Shown: positions 7,710-17,106 of the stretch, piece after piece | How positions within the stretch are numbered: position 1 is the stretch's first letter | How the letters are laid out: each line of letters opens with the position of its first letter | Origin: Thalassospira marina | GTDB taxonomy: Bacteria > Pseudomonadota > Alphaproteobacteria > Rhodospirillales > Thalassospiraceae | Length of the DNA: 64,000 nt | Assembly: GCF_002844375.1 (NCBI RefSeq) | Contig: NZ_CP024200.1 | Span: 109,501-173,500, forward strand | Direction of reading: 5' to 3' | Position numbers and translations under genes: made by a program | Notes under the pieces: model-generated | Seen by the model: only the letters and a program-made list of their open reading frames with translations | Told to the model about the DNA's origin: nothing | The model's database searches: none

Positions 7710-9316
7710 CAAATGCAACCATCGTCGCCCCGCAACCCGAAGCCGCGGAAGCCGGTGCGGAAATTCTTGAACGTGGCGGCAACGCCATTGACGCGGCCCT
7801 GGCCTGCGCCTTTGTCCAGGGTGTTGCCGACCCACAAATGGCCGGTATTGGCGGTTTTGGCTCCATGCAAGTTTATATGCCGGGCAAGGGCGTCCATGAA
7901 ATTCTGGAATTTTATGCCCGCGCGCCCCTGGCCGCGACCGAAACCATGTGGGAAGACAAACTGGTTGGTCAAAGCCGCGATGGTTTTGGCTTTATCCTGG
8001 AAAACAATATTTCCGATATCGGCTATCTTGCAGTTTGTACGCCGGGTTCGCTTAAGGGCTATGAAACCGCCCTTCGCGATTATGGCACCTTTGACTGGGC
8101 CGATATCATTGCCCCGGCAGTGGATTATGCGCGAAACGGCATTCTGATCCGCCCGCATATGCACTGGTACTGGGCGAAGGACCAGTCCAGCGACCAGTAT
8201 GCCAATACCATCGACAAGCTGAAATTTTCCAAAACCGGCCGCGAAGTTTACTTCCACGAAGATGGCCGCCTGCGCAATGTCGGCGAAATCCTGCGCAACC
8301 CCGATATGGCCAATACGCTGGAACGCATCGCCAAAAGCGGCAGTGCCGATATTTTCTATCATGGCGAAATTGCCCGGCAGATTGCCGATGATTTTAAACA
8401 GTCCGGCGGGTTGATCGGCCTTGATGACCTTGCCGCCTATGACATCACCAAAACCGACCCGATCTGGGGCGAATATCGCGGGCACCGCATTGCCACCAGC
8501 CCCCCGCCCGGTTCGGGTTTTCCGATGCTGGAACTTCTTCATATTCTGGAACATTTCGACATTTCCGGCATGAAACACGGCAGCCACGACCATGTGCTGA
8601 CCCTGTTTGAAGCCATGAAACGCATGACCATCGACAAGGACACCTATATGGGCGACCCGGCCTATATTGATGTGCCTTTTGAAAAACTGCTGACACCGGA
8701 ATATACTGCCCGGCTGGCCGCATCCATCCGTTCGGGTGAACGGGCATCGGTGGAACGCCTTGCCATGTCGCAACGCGACACAACGCATATTTCCGTCATC
8801 GACAAAGATGGCAATGCCGTTTCCATGACCCACACCCTTGGCAGCCCATCGGGCGCAATTACCGACGGGCTGGGCTTTATGTATAATGGCACAATGGGCC
8901 GGTTTGACCCCAGACCAGGTCGCGCGGCATCGATTGCGCCGGGGAAACGGCGCGCCAGTTCGGCCGCACCAACCATAGTTTTTCAGGGCGAAAAACCCCG
9001 CATGGTTATCGGCGCACCGGGCGGAAGCTATATCGCACCGACCGTTGCGCAGGGTATTATGAATGTCATTGATTTCGACATGTCGATATCCGAAGCCGTA
9101 AGTGCCCCGCGTGTTATCGGGGTGTCGAACAAAATCGATATCTGCAATCGCATCCGTCGGTCGGTTGAAAAATCGCTGCGCAGCGAGGGTTATGATATTG
9201 CCCGTTCGCCGCAAAGCTATGCCTTTGCCGCCCTGCATGCCATCAGTGTTGATAATGGCATATCCAAAGGCGCGGCAGACCCGCAGCGCGATGGCGTTGC
9301 CATTTCAATCGATTAA
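7706..9316 (+). CDS. Gamma-glutamyltransferase-family (Ntn) hydrolase
   Basis: This is a member of the gamma-glutamyltranspeptidase family, N-terminal-nucleophile enzymes that self-cleave into two subunits. The expected autoprocessing site and nucleophile Thr lie in RDTTHISVIDKDGNAVSMT (near residues 355-373), and the small subunit has the conserved GAPGG. At 536 residues it is close to family length. It begins directly with the mature large-subunit region and has no signal peptide, unlike classical periplasmic enzymes, so it is probably cytoplasmic. The usual PPxSSGG loop reads PPPGSGF. It overlaps the hydrolase gene by 4 nt. It may hydrolyse gamma-glutamyl peptides brought in by the ABC system, or a related amide such as a cephalosporin-acylase-like substrate. 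Confidence 0.85.
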   Translation: MTNATIVAPQPEAAEAGAEILERGGNAIDAALACAFVQGVADPQMAGIGGFGSMQVYMPGKGVHEILEFYARAPLAATETMWEDKLVGQSRDGFGFILENNISDIGYLAVCTPGSLKGYETALRDYGTFDWADIIAPAVDYARNGILIRPHMHWYWAKDQSSDQYANTIDKLKFSKTGREVYFHEDGRLRNVGEILRNPDMANTLERIAKSGSADIFYHGEIARQIADDFKQSGGLIGLDDLAAYDITKTDPIWGEYRGHRIATSPPPGSGFPMLELLHILEHFDISGMKHGSHDHVLTLFEAMKRMTIDKDTYMGDPAYIDVPFEKLLTPEYTARLAASIRSGERASVERLAMSQRDTTHISVIDKDGNAVSMTHTLGSPSGAITDGLGFMYNGTMGRFDPRPGRAASIAPGKRRASSAAPTIVFQGEKPRMVIGAPGGSYIAPTVAQGIMNVIDFDMSISEAVSAPRVIGVSNKIDICNRIRRSVEKSLRSEGYDIARSPQSYAFAALHAISVDNGISKGAADPQRDGVAISID

Positions 9317-9337
9317 GCCCCGGGCAGGAGAAGCACT

Positions 9338-10315
9338 ATGCTCGCATCCCTATTGCGCCGATTGATACAGGCCGTCATGGTTATTCTGGCCATGACAATC
9401 ATTGTGTTTGTCGGTGTAAATGTCATCGGCAACCCTGTTGATATCCTGATCAATCCTGACGCCAGTCAGGCAGAATATGCGCGCGTGGTGGCCCATCTGG
9501 GCCTGGACCGGCCGCTTTGGCAACAATATCTGATGTTTCTTCAGGGCATCATGCATGGCGATTTCGGCACCAGCTTTGTTTATAACAAACCTGCCCTTTC
9601 TCTGATCGCCGAACGGCTGCCCGCGACACTGGAACTGGCGGTAACCGCCCTTCTGATTGCCATTGTCGTGGGTTTGCCGCTGGGTCTTTATGCCGGGCTG
9701 CATCCCGAACGGATGTCCGCCCGCCTGATCATGAGCGGCTCGATCCTGGGTTTTTCCCTGCCCACATTCTGGGTTGGTTTGATGTTTATTCTGCTGTTTT
9801 CGGTACAACTGGGCTGGCTGCCATCGGGCGGGCGCGGCGAAACGGCGGGTTTTCTTGATGCCAACTGGTCCTTTCTTACCAGTGATGGTTTGCAACATCT
9901 GATTTTGCCCGCCCTTAACCTGGCCCTTTTCAAAACGTCGCTGATCCTGCGATTAACCCGTGCCGGGGTACAGGAAGTCCTGCCACAGGATTACGTCAAA
10001 TTTGCCCGCGCCAAGGGCCTGACGGAAAAGCGTGTGATTTACACCCATGTTTTGAAAAACCTGATGATCCCGGTCGTAACCATTACCGGCCTGGAATTTG
10101 GATCGCTGATTGCCTTTTCCGTTGTGACCGAAAGCATCTTTGCCTGGCCGGGCATGGGCAAGCTGATCATTGACAGCATCAACAACCTCGATCGTCCCGT
10201 GATCGTCGCCTATCTGATGATGATGGTCATGCTGTTTGTCGCGCTGAATTTTATCATCGACATCTGTTATACTTTGCTGGACCCGCGTGTCCGGCTGGAC
10301 ACGAAGGGCAAATAA
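9338..10315 (+). CDS. Peptide-type ABC transporter permease (DppB-like)
   Basis: This is an inner-membrane permease of the DppB/OppB type (325 residues). It has an N-terminal hydrophobic helix, a periplasmic stretch with the family-typical LGLDRPLWQQYLMFLQGIMHGDFGTSF, and further transmembrane segments to a total of about six. The cytoplasmic EAA loop that contacts the ATPase is seen in DYVKFARAKGLTEKRVIYTHVLKN. GGAGAAG lies just upstream of the ATG. It pairs with the DppC-like permease that begins 1 nt after its stop codon. Confidence 0.93.
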   Translation: MLASLLRRLIQAVMVILAMTIIVFVGVNVIGNPVDILINPDASQAEYARVVAHLGLDRPLWQQYLMFLQGIMHGDFGTSFVYNKPALSLIAERLPATLELAVTALLIAIVVGLPLGLYAGLHPERMSARLIMSGSILGFSLPTFWVGLMFILLFSVQLGWLPSGGRGETAGFLDANWSFLTSDGLQHLILPALNLALFKTSLILRLTRAGVQEVLPQDYVKFARAKGLTEKRVIYTHVLKNLMIPVVTITGLEFGSLIAFSVVTESIFAWPGMGKLIIDSINNLDRPVIVAYLMMMVMLFVALNFIIDICYTLLDPRVRLDTKGK

Positions 10316-10316
10316 C

Positions 10317-11252
10317 ATGTCCCACGCCGCACATGATTCCAGCACCACCACAATCACACAGGAAAGCCTGCCATCCGCAACCCGGCTGGCACGGTTTGGC
10401 AAACTATCGCAAAAATTTGTCATGTCACCGGGGGCCGCCATCGGGCTAGGCGCACTGATCCTGATTATTGTGCTTGCCGTTCTTGCCCCGCTAATTGCCC
10501 CGCAAAATCCCTATGATCTGACCCAGCTTGATATTCTTGATGGTCGCTTGGCACCGGGGTCGTCATCTTTTGACGGGGTGCCCTATTATCTGGGTACGGA
10601 TGATCAGGGGCGCGATATTCTGTCAGGCATTCTTTATGGCCTGCGCACATCGCTGATTGTGGGTGTGTTATCGGCCTTTGCTGCGGCCACCATCGGCACC
10701 ACCATTGGCCTGATTGCGGCCTATATTGGCGGGCGCACCGAAACGCTTCTGATGCGTCTGGTCGATTTGCAGCTGTCTTTTCCGACCATCCTGATGGCTC
10801 TGATGATGCTGGCCTTTTTGGGAAAAGGCCTGATCAATGTGGTGATTGCACTGATCATTGCCGAATGGGCAACCTATGCCCGAACTGTACGCAGTTCCGC
10901 CCTGGTGGAACGCGAAAAGGAATATATCGAAGCCGCACATTGCCTGCGCCTTCCCGGTTATCGGATTTTGTTTCGCCATCTTCTGCCCAACTGCCTCGCA
11001 CCGGTTATCGTGATTTCAACCATGCAGGTGGCACGTGCCATCGGCCTTGAAGCAACCCTGTCCTTTCTGGGGCTTGGGGCATCGGTAACCGAACCCTCGC
11101 TGGGGATGCTGATTTCAAATGGCTACCAGTATCTGCTGTCCGGCCTTTACTGGATCAGCTTTTTTCCCGGCATTGCCCTTTTGATCACCATTGTTGCCAT
11201 CAATCTGGTTGGTGATCGGCTGCGCGACATTCTTAATCCGAGGAGCATCTGA
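10317..11252 (+). CDS. Peptide-type ABC transporter permease (DppC-like)
   Basis: This is the second inner-membrane permease (311 residues), DppC/OppC type. An N-terminal cytoplasmic segment of about 40 residues is followed by a first membrane helix (LGALILIIVLAVLAPLIA), the family-typical LGTDDQGRDILSGILYGLRTSL, and the EAA loop (EKEYIEAAHCLRLPGYRILFRHLLPN). The ATG at 10317 directly follows the stop of the first permease; an upstream in-frame start at 10287 would overlap that gene and lacks support. It should form a heterodimer with the DppB-like subunit. Confidence 0.93.
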   Translation: MSHAAHDSSTTTITQESLPSATRLARFGKLSQKFVMSPGAAIGLGALILIIVLAVLAPLIAPQNPYDLTQLDILDGRLAPGSSSFDGVPYYLGTDDQGRDILSGILYGLRTSLIVGVLSAFAAATIGTTIGLIAAYIGGRTETLLMRLVDLQLSFPTILMALMMLAFLGKGLINVVIALIIAEWATYARTVRSSALVEREKEYIEAAHCLRLPGYRILFRHLLPNCLAPVIVISTMQVARAIGLEATLSFLGLGASVTEPSLGMLISNGYQYLLSGLYWISFFPGIALLITIVAINLVGDRLRDILNPRSI

Positions 11253-11253
11253 G

Positions 11254-12228
11254 ATGGTGAATCTTCTGACCGTTTCAAACCTTGTCACCGAATTTGGCGG
11301 CAGCAAAACCACGCCCGGTTTGCGTGCGGTAAATGATGTTTCCTTCAGCCTGGAAAAAGGCCGCGTTCTTGGCCTTGTCGGCGAAAGTGGATCGGGAAAA
11401 TCGGTTACCGGCTTTTCCATCATGGGGCTGGTTGACCGCCCCGGCCGGGTTACCGGTGGACGCATCATTTTTGATAACCGCGACCTTCTGGGACTGAACC
11501 ACGAAGAAATGCGCCAATTGCGCGGCAAACGCATCGCCATGGTTTTTCAGGACCCGATGATGACGTTAAACCCGGTTTTGCGCATTGGCACCCAAATTAC
11601 CGAGGCCATCCTCGCTCACGACCCCATGAGCAAACAGGCCGCCCGCGCCAGGGCGCGTGATGCCCTGGGGCTGGTGGGTATTCCAAGCCCCGAAGAACGG
11701 CTTGATGCCTATCCGCACGAATTTTCAGGCGGGATGCGCCAGCGCGTTGCCATTGCCATTGCCATGCTGCACCACCCCGATCTGATCATTGCCGACGAAC
11801 CCACCACCGCACTGGATGTTACTATCCAGTCGCAAATCATCGCCGAATTTCAGAAAATGGCTGAAATCAGCGGTACGGCGGTTATCTGGATTACCCACGA
11901 TCTGGCGATTGTGTCGCGCCTGGCCGATGATATTGCCGTCATGTATGCCGGGCGGCTGGTTGAAACCGGGCCCGTTGAAAAAATACTGGGTGATCCGCGC
12001 CACCCCTACACCCAGGGACTGATCCAATCCGTTCCCAGCCAGAACCAGCGGGGCAGTCGCCTGCATCAGATTACCGGCATGACACCCAGCCTAACGCGCC
12101 TTCCCACCGGTTGCAGCTTTCGCACCCGGTGCAGCTTTGCCACCGAACAATGCCACACCATCCCGGACCGGACCGATACCGGAACGCGCAGCTATCGCTG
12201 CTTTCATCCTGTCACAGGGGGGCTTTGA
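11254..12228 (+). CDS. Peptide-type ABC transporter ATPase (DppD-like)
   Basis: This is a cytoplasmic ATP-binding subunit of 324 residues. It shows Walker A GESGSGKS, the signature FSGGMRQR, Walker [13 protein letters not shown] and a switch His in ITHDLAIV. The C-terminus carries the oligopeptide-transporter Cys motif ([12 protein letters not shown]), which in this family can hold an iron-sulfur cluster. The start at 11254 follows GAGGAGC; the longer frame from 11191 would overlap the permease. It works with the DppF-like ATPase encoded next. Confidence 0.94.
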   Translation: MVNLLTVSNLVTEFGGSKTTPGLRAVNDVSFSLEKGRVLGLVGESGSGKSVTGFSIMGLVDRPGRVTGGRIIFDNRDLLGLNHEEMRQLRGKRIAMVFQDPMMTLNPVLRIGTQITEAILAHDPMSKQAARARARDALGLVGIPSPEERLDAYPHEFSGGMRQRVAIAIAMLHHPDLIIADEPTTALDVTIQSQIIAEFQKMAEISGTAVIWITHDLAIVSRLADDIAVMYAGRLVETGPVEKILGDPRHPYTQGLIQSVPSQNQRGSRLHQITGMTPSLTRLPTGCSFRTRCSFATEQCHTIPDRTDTGTRSYRCFHPVTGGL

Positions 12229-12230
12229 TC

Positions 12231-13274
12231 ATGACCGGCCAAAATGACAAACAGCCAATTGTCGAATTAAAAAAGGTTTCCCGCCGGTTTGGCGCAAAAC
12301 CCGATCTGATCGGCAAGGCCATGATCGCCCTGGGCCTCAGCCCGCAGCCCCCCGTCGTCCATGCCATGGATAATGTCGATTTGACCATCCATAAGGGCGA
12401 AGTCGTTGGTCTGGTGGGTGAAAGCGGTTGTGGCAAATCGACCCTGGGGCGCGTTGTGGCCGGGATTATCCCGCCTTCGGAAGGCGACGTCATTCGCCAT
12501 GCCGATGCCAACACAACCCGCAGCCAGAAACAGGCCGACCTTGCCATTCAGATGATTTTTCAAAACCCGATGGCGGCCCTTAACCCGCGCATGCGTATTG
12601 AAGACATCATCACCGAAGCCCCCAAAACACACGGTATGCTGGAAGGTTCAAGCGCCGAACATGCCGATAAGTATTTGCGCATGGCAGGGTTTGACCCGGA
12701 AATGAAATTCCGCTTCCCGCATGAATTTTCTGGCGGGCAGCGCCAGCGCGTCAATATTGCCCGCGCCCTTGCCGTTCGGCCAGAATTTCTGGTGTGTGAT
12801 GAAAGCGTTGCAGCACTTGATGTTTCCATTCAGGCACAGGTCATCAACCTGTTCATGGATCTTCGCGAACAGTTGGGGCTGACTTACCTGTTTGTCAGCC
12901 ATGATCTGGGCGTGGTGGAGCATATTTCCGATCGTGTCGTGATCATGTATCTGGGCCGTATTGTTGAGGATGCCCCGACGGAAGAAATCTTCAACCGGCC
13001 CAATCACCCCTATACCCAGGCGCTGCTATCGGAAATTCCGCGTATTGAACTGACCAAACGCAAATTCAAGGTCATTGATGGCGAATTACCCAGTCCCATC
13101 GCCCCACCGCCGGGCTGCCATTTTCATCCGCGCTGCCCCTTTGCCATGGAAAAATGCCGAACGCACGTCCCGCAAAAACGCGAAATTGCCCCGGGCCATT
13201 TTTCAGCCTGCCATTTGAATGATGATACCAATTCAAATCTGGCACCCGCAAACGAAGCAGAACTGGCACTTTAG
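12231..13274 (+). CDS. Peptide-type ABC transporter ATPase (DppF/OppF-like)
   Basis: This is the second ATP-binding subunit (347 residues), with Walker A GESGCGKST, signature FSGGQRQR, Walker B FLVCDESVAALD and switch His in VSHDLGVV. The Walker B segment has DES where most members have DEP; the catalytic Glu is kept. The C-terminal Cys motif HPRCPFAMEKC matches the oligopeptide group. The ATG at 12231 has a G-rich site (AGGGGGG) upstream. It is the last gene of the first ABC operon and is followed by a clear terminator. Confidence 0.94.
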   Translation: MTGQNDKQPIVELKKVSRRFGAKPDLIGKAMIALGLSPQPPVVHAMDNVDLTIHKGEVVGLVGESGCGKSTLGRVVAGIIPPSEGDVIRHADANTTRSQKQADLAIQMIFQNPMAALNPRMRIEDIITEAPKTHGMLEGSSAEHADKYLRMAGFDPEMKFRFPHEFSGGQRQRVNIARALAVRPEFLVCDESVAALDVSIQAQVINLFMDLREQLGLTYLFVSHDLGVVEHISDRVVIMYLGRIVEDAPTEEIFNRPNHPYTQALLSEIPRIELTKRKFKVIDGELPSPIAPPPGCHFHPRCPFAMEKCRTHVPQKREIAPGHFSACHLNDDTNSNLAPANEAELAL

Positions 13275-13317
13275 GTCAGGTTTGCCCAAGGTTGCGAATA
13301 ATCAGACGATCAATGAC

Positions 13318-13352
13318 GCCGGGTGTGTTTATCACGCCCGGCGCAATTTTTT
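13318..13352 (+). terminator. Rho-independent terminator of the first ABC operon
   Basis: A 10-bp GC-rich stem (GCCGGGTGTG with CACGCCCGGC, one G-T pair) has a 5-nt loop and is followed by GCAATTTTTT. It sits 44 nt after the last ATPase gene. Confidence 0.75.
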
Positions 13353-13753
13353 GGCAAAAACAGGCGGTTTTATACACCCTGCCACCACGTATCCTTCCCC
13401 CAACCAGCGCCCCGGATAGAAATGACTCTGTGCGCAATGGCGGCTTCCCGGGCACCGGAAGTGCGGCAGACTCCAACCGTCACCTGCACTGCATATCCCC
13501 CGATATCGAGCATCCCAAAACCGAATCCTTGCCCGTAAACCGGCAAAAGACCGCTACCAGCCACAAATCCGGGAGCAGTCAGCAGGCAACGTGCCCAACG
13601 CCGCCCCAGAAAAGTGCCGATTTATCAAAGTGGTTTTATCCAATTCCGACATTTTGAATACCAATAAGATGCCAATTTGACTTGACGTCTTCCCGGAATC
13701 TCCATAACATCACTTAATAACGACATAAATTTCATAATAATGGAATACAGGGA
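13353..13753 (+). promoter_or_regulatory. Intergenic region with weak promoter candidate before second operon
   Basis: This stretch of about 400 nt has no convincing gene; its open frames have atypical composition and no ribosome sites. Near the end TTGACG (13682-13687) and TAACAT (13705-13710) are 17 bp apart and could be a weak sigma-70 promoter for the GNAT-led operon, and DNA from 13700 to 13750 is AT-rich. Confidence 0.3.
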
Positions 13754-14233
13754 ATGGCAGATCTGGTTGTAAGCCTGTATGCCCCGGCACTTGATGCCCT
13801 GGGCGAAAAGGTTGCCAAAACCGACATCACTATCCGCCCCGTGCTGGCACCCGAACAGCGCCTGGTGGTTGACTGGGTGCGCGACAATTTCAGCGATAAC
13901 TGGGCCAGCGAAGCCCTGGTTGCCATTGCCCGGCAGCCATCGGCCTGCCTGATTGCCATTCGTGATGGCGAAATATTGGGCTTTGCCTGCTATGACGCCA
14001 CAGCACGCGGCTTTTTTGGCCCGACCGGCGTTGCCCTTGATGCCCGCAAACAGGGCATTGGCGCGGCACTTCTGCATCGCACCCTGCAAACCATGAAAAC
14101 CATGGGCTATGCCTACGCCATTATTGGCGATCCCGGCCCGACACAGTTTTACGTCGATAGCGTTGGCGCAATCGAAATCCCCCTGCCCGGCAAGGGAATT
14201 TACGCCGACATGCTGCGCGCGCCGCGCAAATAA
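13754..14233 (+). CDS. GNAT-family N-acetyltransferase
   Basis: This is a 159-residue acetyl-CoA-dependent acetyltransferase. The core motif A region reads GVALDARKQGIGAALLHRTLQTMKTMGYAYAII, giving the R/Q-x-x-G-x-G/A pyrophosphate loop as RKQGIGA. The N-terminal 35 residues are atypical and the acceptor is unknown. It leads the operon whose next gene is a NagZ-like glycosidase, with 82 nt between them, so acetylation of an amino sugar or amino acid is a reasonable but unproven idea. Confidence 0.8.
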   Translation: MADLVVSLYAPALDALGEKVAKTDITIRPVLAPEQRLVVDWVRDNFSDNWASEALVAIARQPSACLIAIRDGEILGFACYDATARGFFGPTGVALDARKQGIGAALLHRTLQTMKTMGYAYAIIGDPGPTQFYVDSVGAIEIPLPGKGIYADMLRAPRK

Positions 14234-14315
14234 CCGTGCCTTTATCCGGGCTGTGCCCTGCTGCCCGTCCTTTTGCTATCCGGGTCCGACGACCCCAGCT
14301 TTCAGGTGATGTTTC

Positions 14316-15332
14316 ATGTCCTCGACCACGCCGCTTGCCCTGTTTATCGGCATTCCGAACGACCATTTATCCAGTGACGAAATCGCCCTGTTTCGCGAAA
14401 CCAATCCGCTGGGTCTGTTTGTGGGCCGCCGCAGCCTTAAAAACCCCGACCAGGTCAAAAAACTGACCGAACAGTTCCGCACTGCTGTTGGCCGCGACGA
14501 TGCCCCCATTTTCACCGATCAGGAAGGCGGGCGTGTTTCGCATCTTGATAGCGGTTCCTGGCCGCTTTTTCGGTCCTTTGGTGAATTTGGCGCGCTGGCA
14601 CGCCGCGACCTTGAACTTGGCAAACGCGCACTGCGCCTGTCATCGCAGGCAATGGGTGCCATGATGACCAAACTGGGCCTTGATAGCGGCTGTTCGCCGG
14701 TTCTTGACCTTGTTTTTGGTGATACCAGCGATGTCATCGGCGCACGCGCCTTTGGCGAGGACCCCGCCCTGATCAGCGCGCTGGGCCGCGAAGTGGTCGA
14801 TGGTCTGCTTGAAGTTGGCAATATGCCGATCATGAAACACATTCCCGGCCATGGCCAGGCAACGGTGGACAGCCACAAGGAAACCCCGCGCGTTGATGCC
14901 GACAAGGCCCTGTTGCGCGCCACCGATTTCAAACCGTTTATCGACCTGATCGACACGCCCTGGGCAATGGTTTCCCATGTTGTTTACACCGCCTATGACA
15001 ACCAGAACCCGGCATCGGTTTCACCCGTGATTTGCCAGGACGTCATTCGCGATGAACTGGGCTATGACGGCGTGCTGATTTCCGACTGCGTTTATATGGA
15101 ATCCCTTTCGGGCACATTGCCCGAGCGTGTGCGCCAAACCCTTGATGCAGGCTGCGATATCGCCCTGCACAGCCATGGCAACAACACCGAAACCCTTGCC
15201 GCTGCCAAAGCTGCCCGTCCGCTAAGTGACGAAACCATTCGTCGTATGAACGCGGCAAAAGCCCGCCTGGGCAATCTCGAAGTGGATATCAACCAGCTTC
15301 ACGCCGAAGTCGAAGAAATTTTCGGCGCATAA
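14316..15332 (+). CDS. Glycoside hydrolase family 3, NagZ-like beta-N-acetylhexosaminidase
   Basis: This 338-residue protein is a single-domain GH3 enzyme. The NagZ hallmark is present as KHIPGHGQATVDSHKETP (near residue 175), which carries the Asp-His general acid/base pair of NagZ enzymes, and the nucleophile Asp lies in SDCVYMES. An N-terminal TDQEGGRVSHL stretch matches the family. There is no signal peptide, so it is cytoplasmic. NagZ normally removes GlcNAc from anhydro-muropeptides during murein recycling; here it lies 30 nt before a peptide-type ABC binding protein, so it likely acts on an imported amino-sugar conjugate rather than being the housekeeping NagZ. AGGTGA precedes the ATG. 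Confidence 0.88.
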   Translation: MSSTTPLALFIGIPNDHLSSDEIALFRETNPLGLFVGRRSLKNPDQVKKLTEQFRTAVGRDDAPIFTDQEGGRVSHLDSGSWPLFRSFGEFGALARRDLELGKRALRLSSQAMGAMMTKLGLDSGCSPVLDLVFGDTSDVIGARAFGEDPALISALGREVVDGLLEVGNMPIMKHIPGHGQATVDSHKETPRVDADKALLRATDFKPFIDLIDTPWAMVSHVVYTAYDNQNPASVSPVICQDVIRDELGYDGVLISDCVYMESLSGTLPERVRQTLDAGCDIALHSHGNNTETLAAAKAARPLSDETIRRMNAAKARLGNLEVDINQLHAEVEEIFGA

Positions 15333-15362
15333 CAATACCGTTTAAAATCAGGGAAAAGACCA

Positions 15363-17024
15363 ATGATCACGCAAAAACGCCTTCTGATGGCTGCCGTTTT
15401 CGGCCTTGCCATCATGCCACCGCTTGCTGCCAGTGCCGAAACCATCCTGACGGCCAATATCGAACCGGCCACCACCTGGGTTCAGAACTTCAACCCGTTC
15501 AACCAAACATCCGCCCGCCAAAGCACATCGGATTTCATTTATGAACCGCTGGTGATTTTTAACCGCTTTGACCATGACAAGGCCAATTACCGCCTCGCCA
15601 AAAGCTATAAAATCGCGGACGACCTCAAAAGCGTTGAATTCACCCTGCGCGACGGCCTGAAATGGTCGGACGGCAAGGATCTGACCGTCAATGACGTTGT
15701 CTTCACCTTCAACTACGTCAAGAAAAACCCGGCGCTGGATTTTGTTTCGATCTGGAACATCCTGGAAAAGGTCGAAGCCGTTGACGAACACACCGTCAAA
15801 TTCACCCTTTCAAGCCCCAGTTCCCTTGCGGTTAACCGCCTGATCGAACTGCCGATCGTGCCCGAACATGTCTGGGCCGATATTGCCGAACCCGTCACCT
15901 TTGCCAACGAAACCCCGGTTGGCAGCGGCCCGATGACGGAAATCACCCGCTTTACTCCGCAAACATACGACCAGTGCCGCAACCCGCATTACTGGGATGC
16001 CGAAAACCTGAAGGTCGACTGTTTCCGTTTCCCGCAGCTTTCCGACAACAACCAGATGCTGACGGCAACCGCCAGCGGCGAACTGGATTGGGGCACATCC
16101 TTCCTGCCCAATGTCGAACAGACCTATGTCGCCAAGGACCCGGACCATTTCCATTACTGGTACACAGCAGGCAGCATGGTTGAGTTTATTTTCAACCAGG
16201 AAACAGCCAATGCCGATAACAAAAAGGCATTTTCGGACGTTAAATTCCGCCGTGCCATGAGCATGACGCTCGACCGCCAAGGCATGGTCAATGTTGCCGG
16301 TTATGGTTACCCGACACTGAACGAAGACCCGACCACCTTTGGCCAGGTTTATTCCAGCTGGACAGACCCCAAAGTGCTGGAAGAATTCGGCAAATACACC
16401 ACCTATGACATTGATGGCGCCAAGGAACTGCTCGATGAAGCGGGCTATGTCGATGCCGATGGGGATGGTTTCCGCGACAATCCCGATGGCACCCCGATCA
16501 AGTTTGACATCATCGTTCCCAATTCCTGGACCGACTGGCTCGATACCGTGCGCATCGCTGTTGAAGGCATGCATGATGCGGGCATCAATGCCAATATCGG
16601 CACCCCGGAAGAAGCCGTTTGGGGCCAGGACCTGATCACCGGCAAATTTGACGCCGCCATCAACAGCATCCGTGCCGCCGCCCTGCCCTATTACCCCTAT
16701 CAGCAGGCCTTTAACCGCGATGATGTGGGCAAAACCCGCTTTACCGCGCAGCGCTGGTTCAATGATGACCTGTCCAAACTGCTGGGCGAATTCACCAATA
16801 CCTCGGATATGGACAAACAAAAGGAAATCATGACAAAGGCCCAGCGCATCGTTGCTGAAAACCTGCCTTTGCTGCCGGTTTACAACAACCCGACCTGGTA
16901 TCAGTACAACACCACGCGCTTTACCGGCTGGTCGACCCCGGACAATCCCTTTGTCAACCCGACCCTGTCGCGTCAGAACCATGCGCGTCTGTTGCATCTG
17001 CTTGCATTGCGCCCGGTTAAATAA
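15363..17024 (+). CDS. Peptide-type ABC transporter periplasmic binding protein (SBP family 5)
   Basis: This is the binding protein of the second importer (553 residues). The signal peptide is MITQKRLLMAAVFGLAIMPP followed by LAASAE, with likely cleavage after ASA near residue 24. Family-5 features include FTLRDGLKWSDGKDLTVNDVVFTFNYV and a motif near residue 370 (DADGDGFRDNPDGTPI) with an EF-hand-like run of acidic residues that could bind Ca2+. Such a run occurs in some oligosaccharide- and peptide-binding members. Ligand unknown; the neighbouring glycosidase hints at a sugar-containing molecule such as a disaccharide or muropeptide. A hairpin follows. Confidence 0.92.
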   Translation: MITQKRLLMAAVFGLAIMPPLAASAETILTANIEPATTWVQNFNPFNQTSARQSTSDFIYEPLVIFNRFDHDKANYRLAKSYKIADDLKSVEFTLRDGLKWSDGKDLTVNDVVFTFNYVKKNPALDFVSIWNILEKVEAVDEHTVKFTLSSPSSLAVNRLIELPIVPEHVWADIAEPVTFANETPVGSGPMTEITRFTPQTYDQCRNPHYWDAENLKVDCFRFPQLSDNNQMLTATASGELDWGTSFLPNVEQTYVAKDPDHFHYWYTAGSMVEFIFNQETANADNKKAFSDVKFRRAMSMTLDRQGMVNVAGYGYPTLNEDPTTFGQVYSSWTDPKVLEEFGKYTTYDIDGAKELLDEAGYVDADGDGFRDNPDGTPIKFDIIVPNSWTDWLDTVRIAVEGMHDAGINANIGTPEEAVWGQDLITGKFDAAINSIRAAALPYYPYQQAFNRDDVGKTRFTAQRWFNDDLSKLLGEFTNTSDMDKQKEIMTKAQRIVAENLPLLPVYNNPTWYQYNTTRFTGWSTPDNPFVNPTLSRQNHARLLHLLALRPVK

Positions 17025-17042
17025 AACCGATCCGCAATGACC

Positions 17043-17085
17043 GTCGCGGGCTGCCGCCTCCTCACCTCCCCTGGCAGCCCGCGAC
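17043..17085 (+). other. Intercistronic hairpin after second binding-protein gene
   Basis: A perfect 13-bp stem (17043-17055 with 17073-17085, GTCGCGGGCTGCC and its complement) has a 17-nt loop and lies between the binding protein and the first permease. There is no T run. It probably raises binding-protein mRNA relative to the membrane subunits. Confidence 0.65.
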
Positions 17086-17106
17086 ATTAACGATTTCGAG
17101 GACACC

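Noticed and set aside
7517..9238. A 573-residue open frame on the minus strand
   Set aside because: It is fully antisense to the gamma-glutamyltransferase-like gene, which has clear family motifs; the antisense protein has none.
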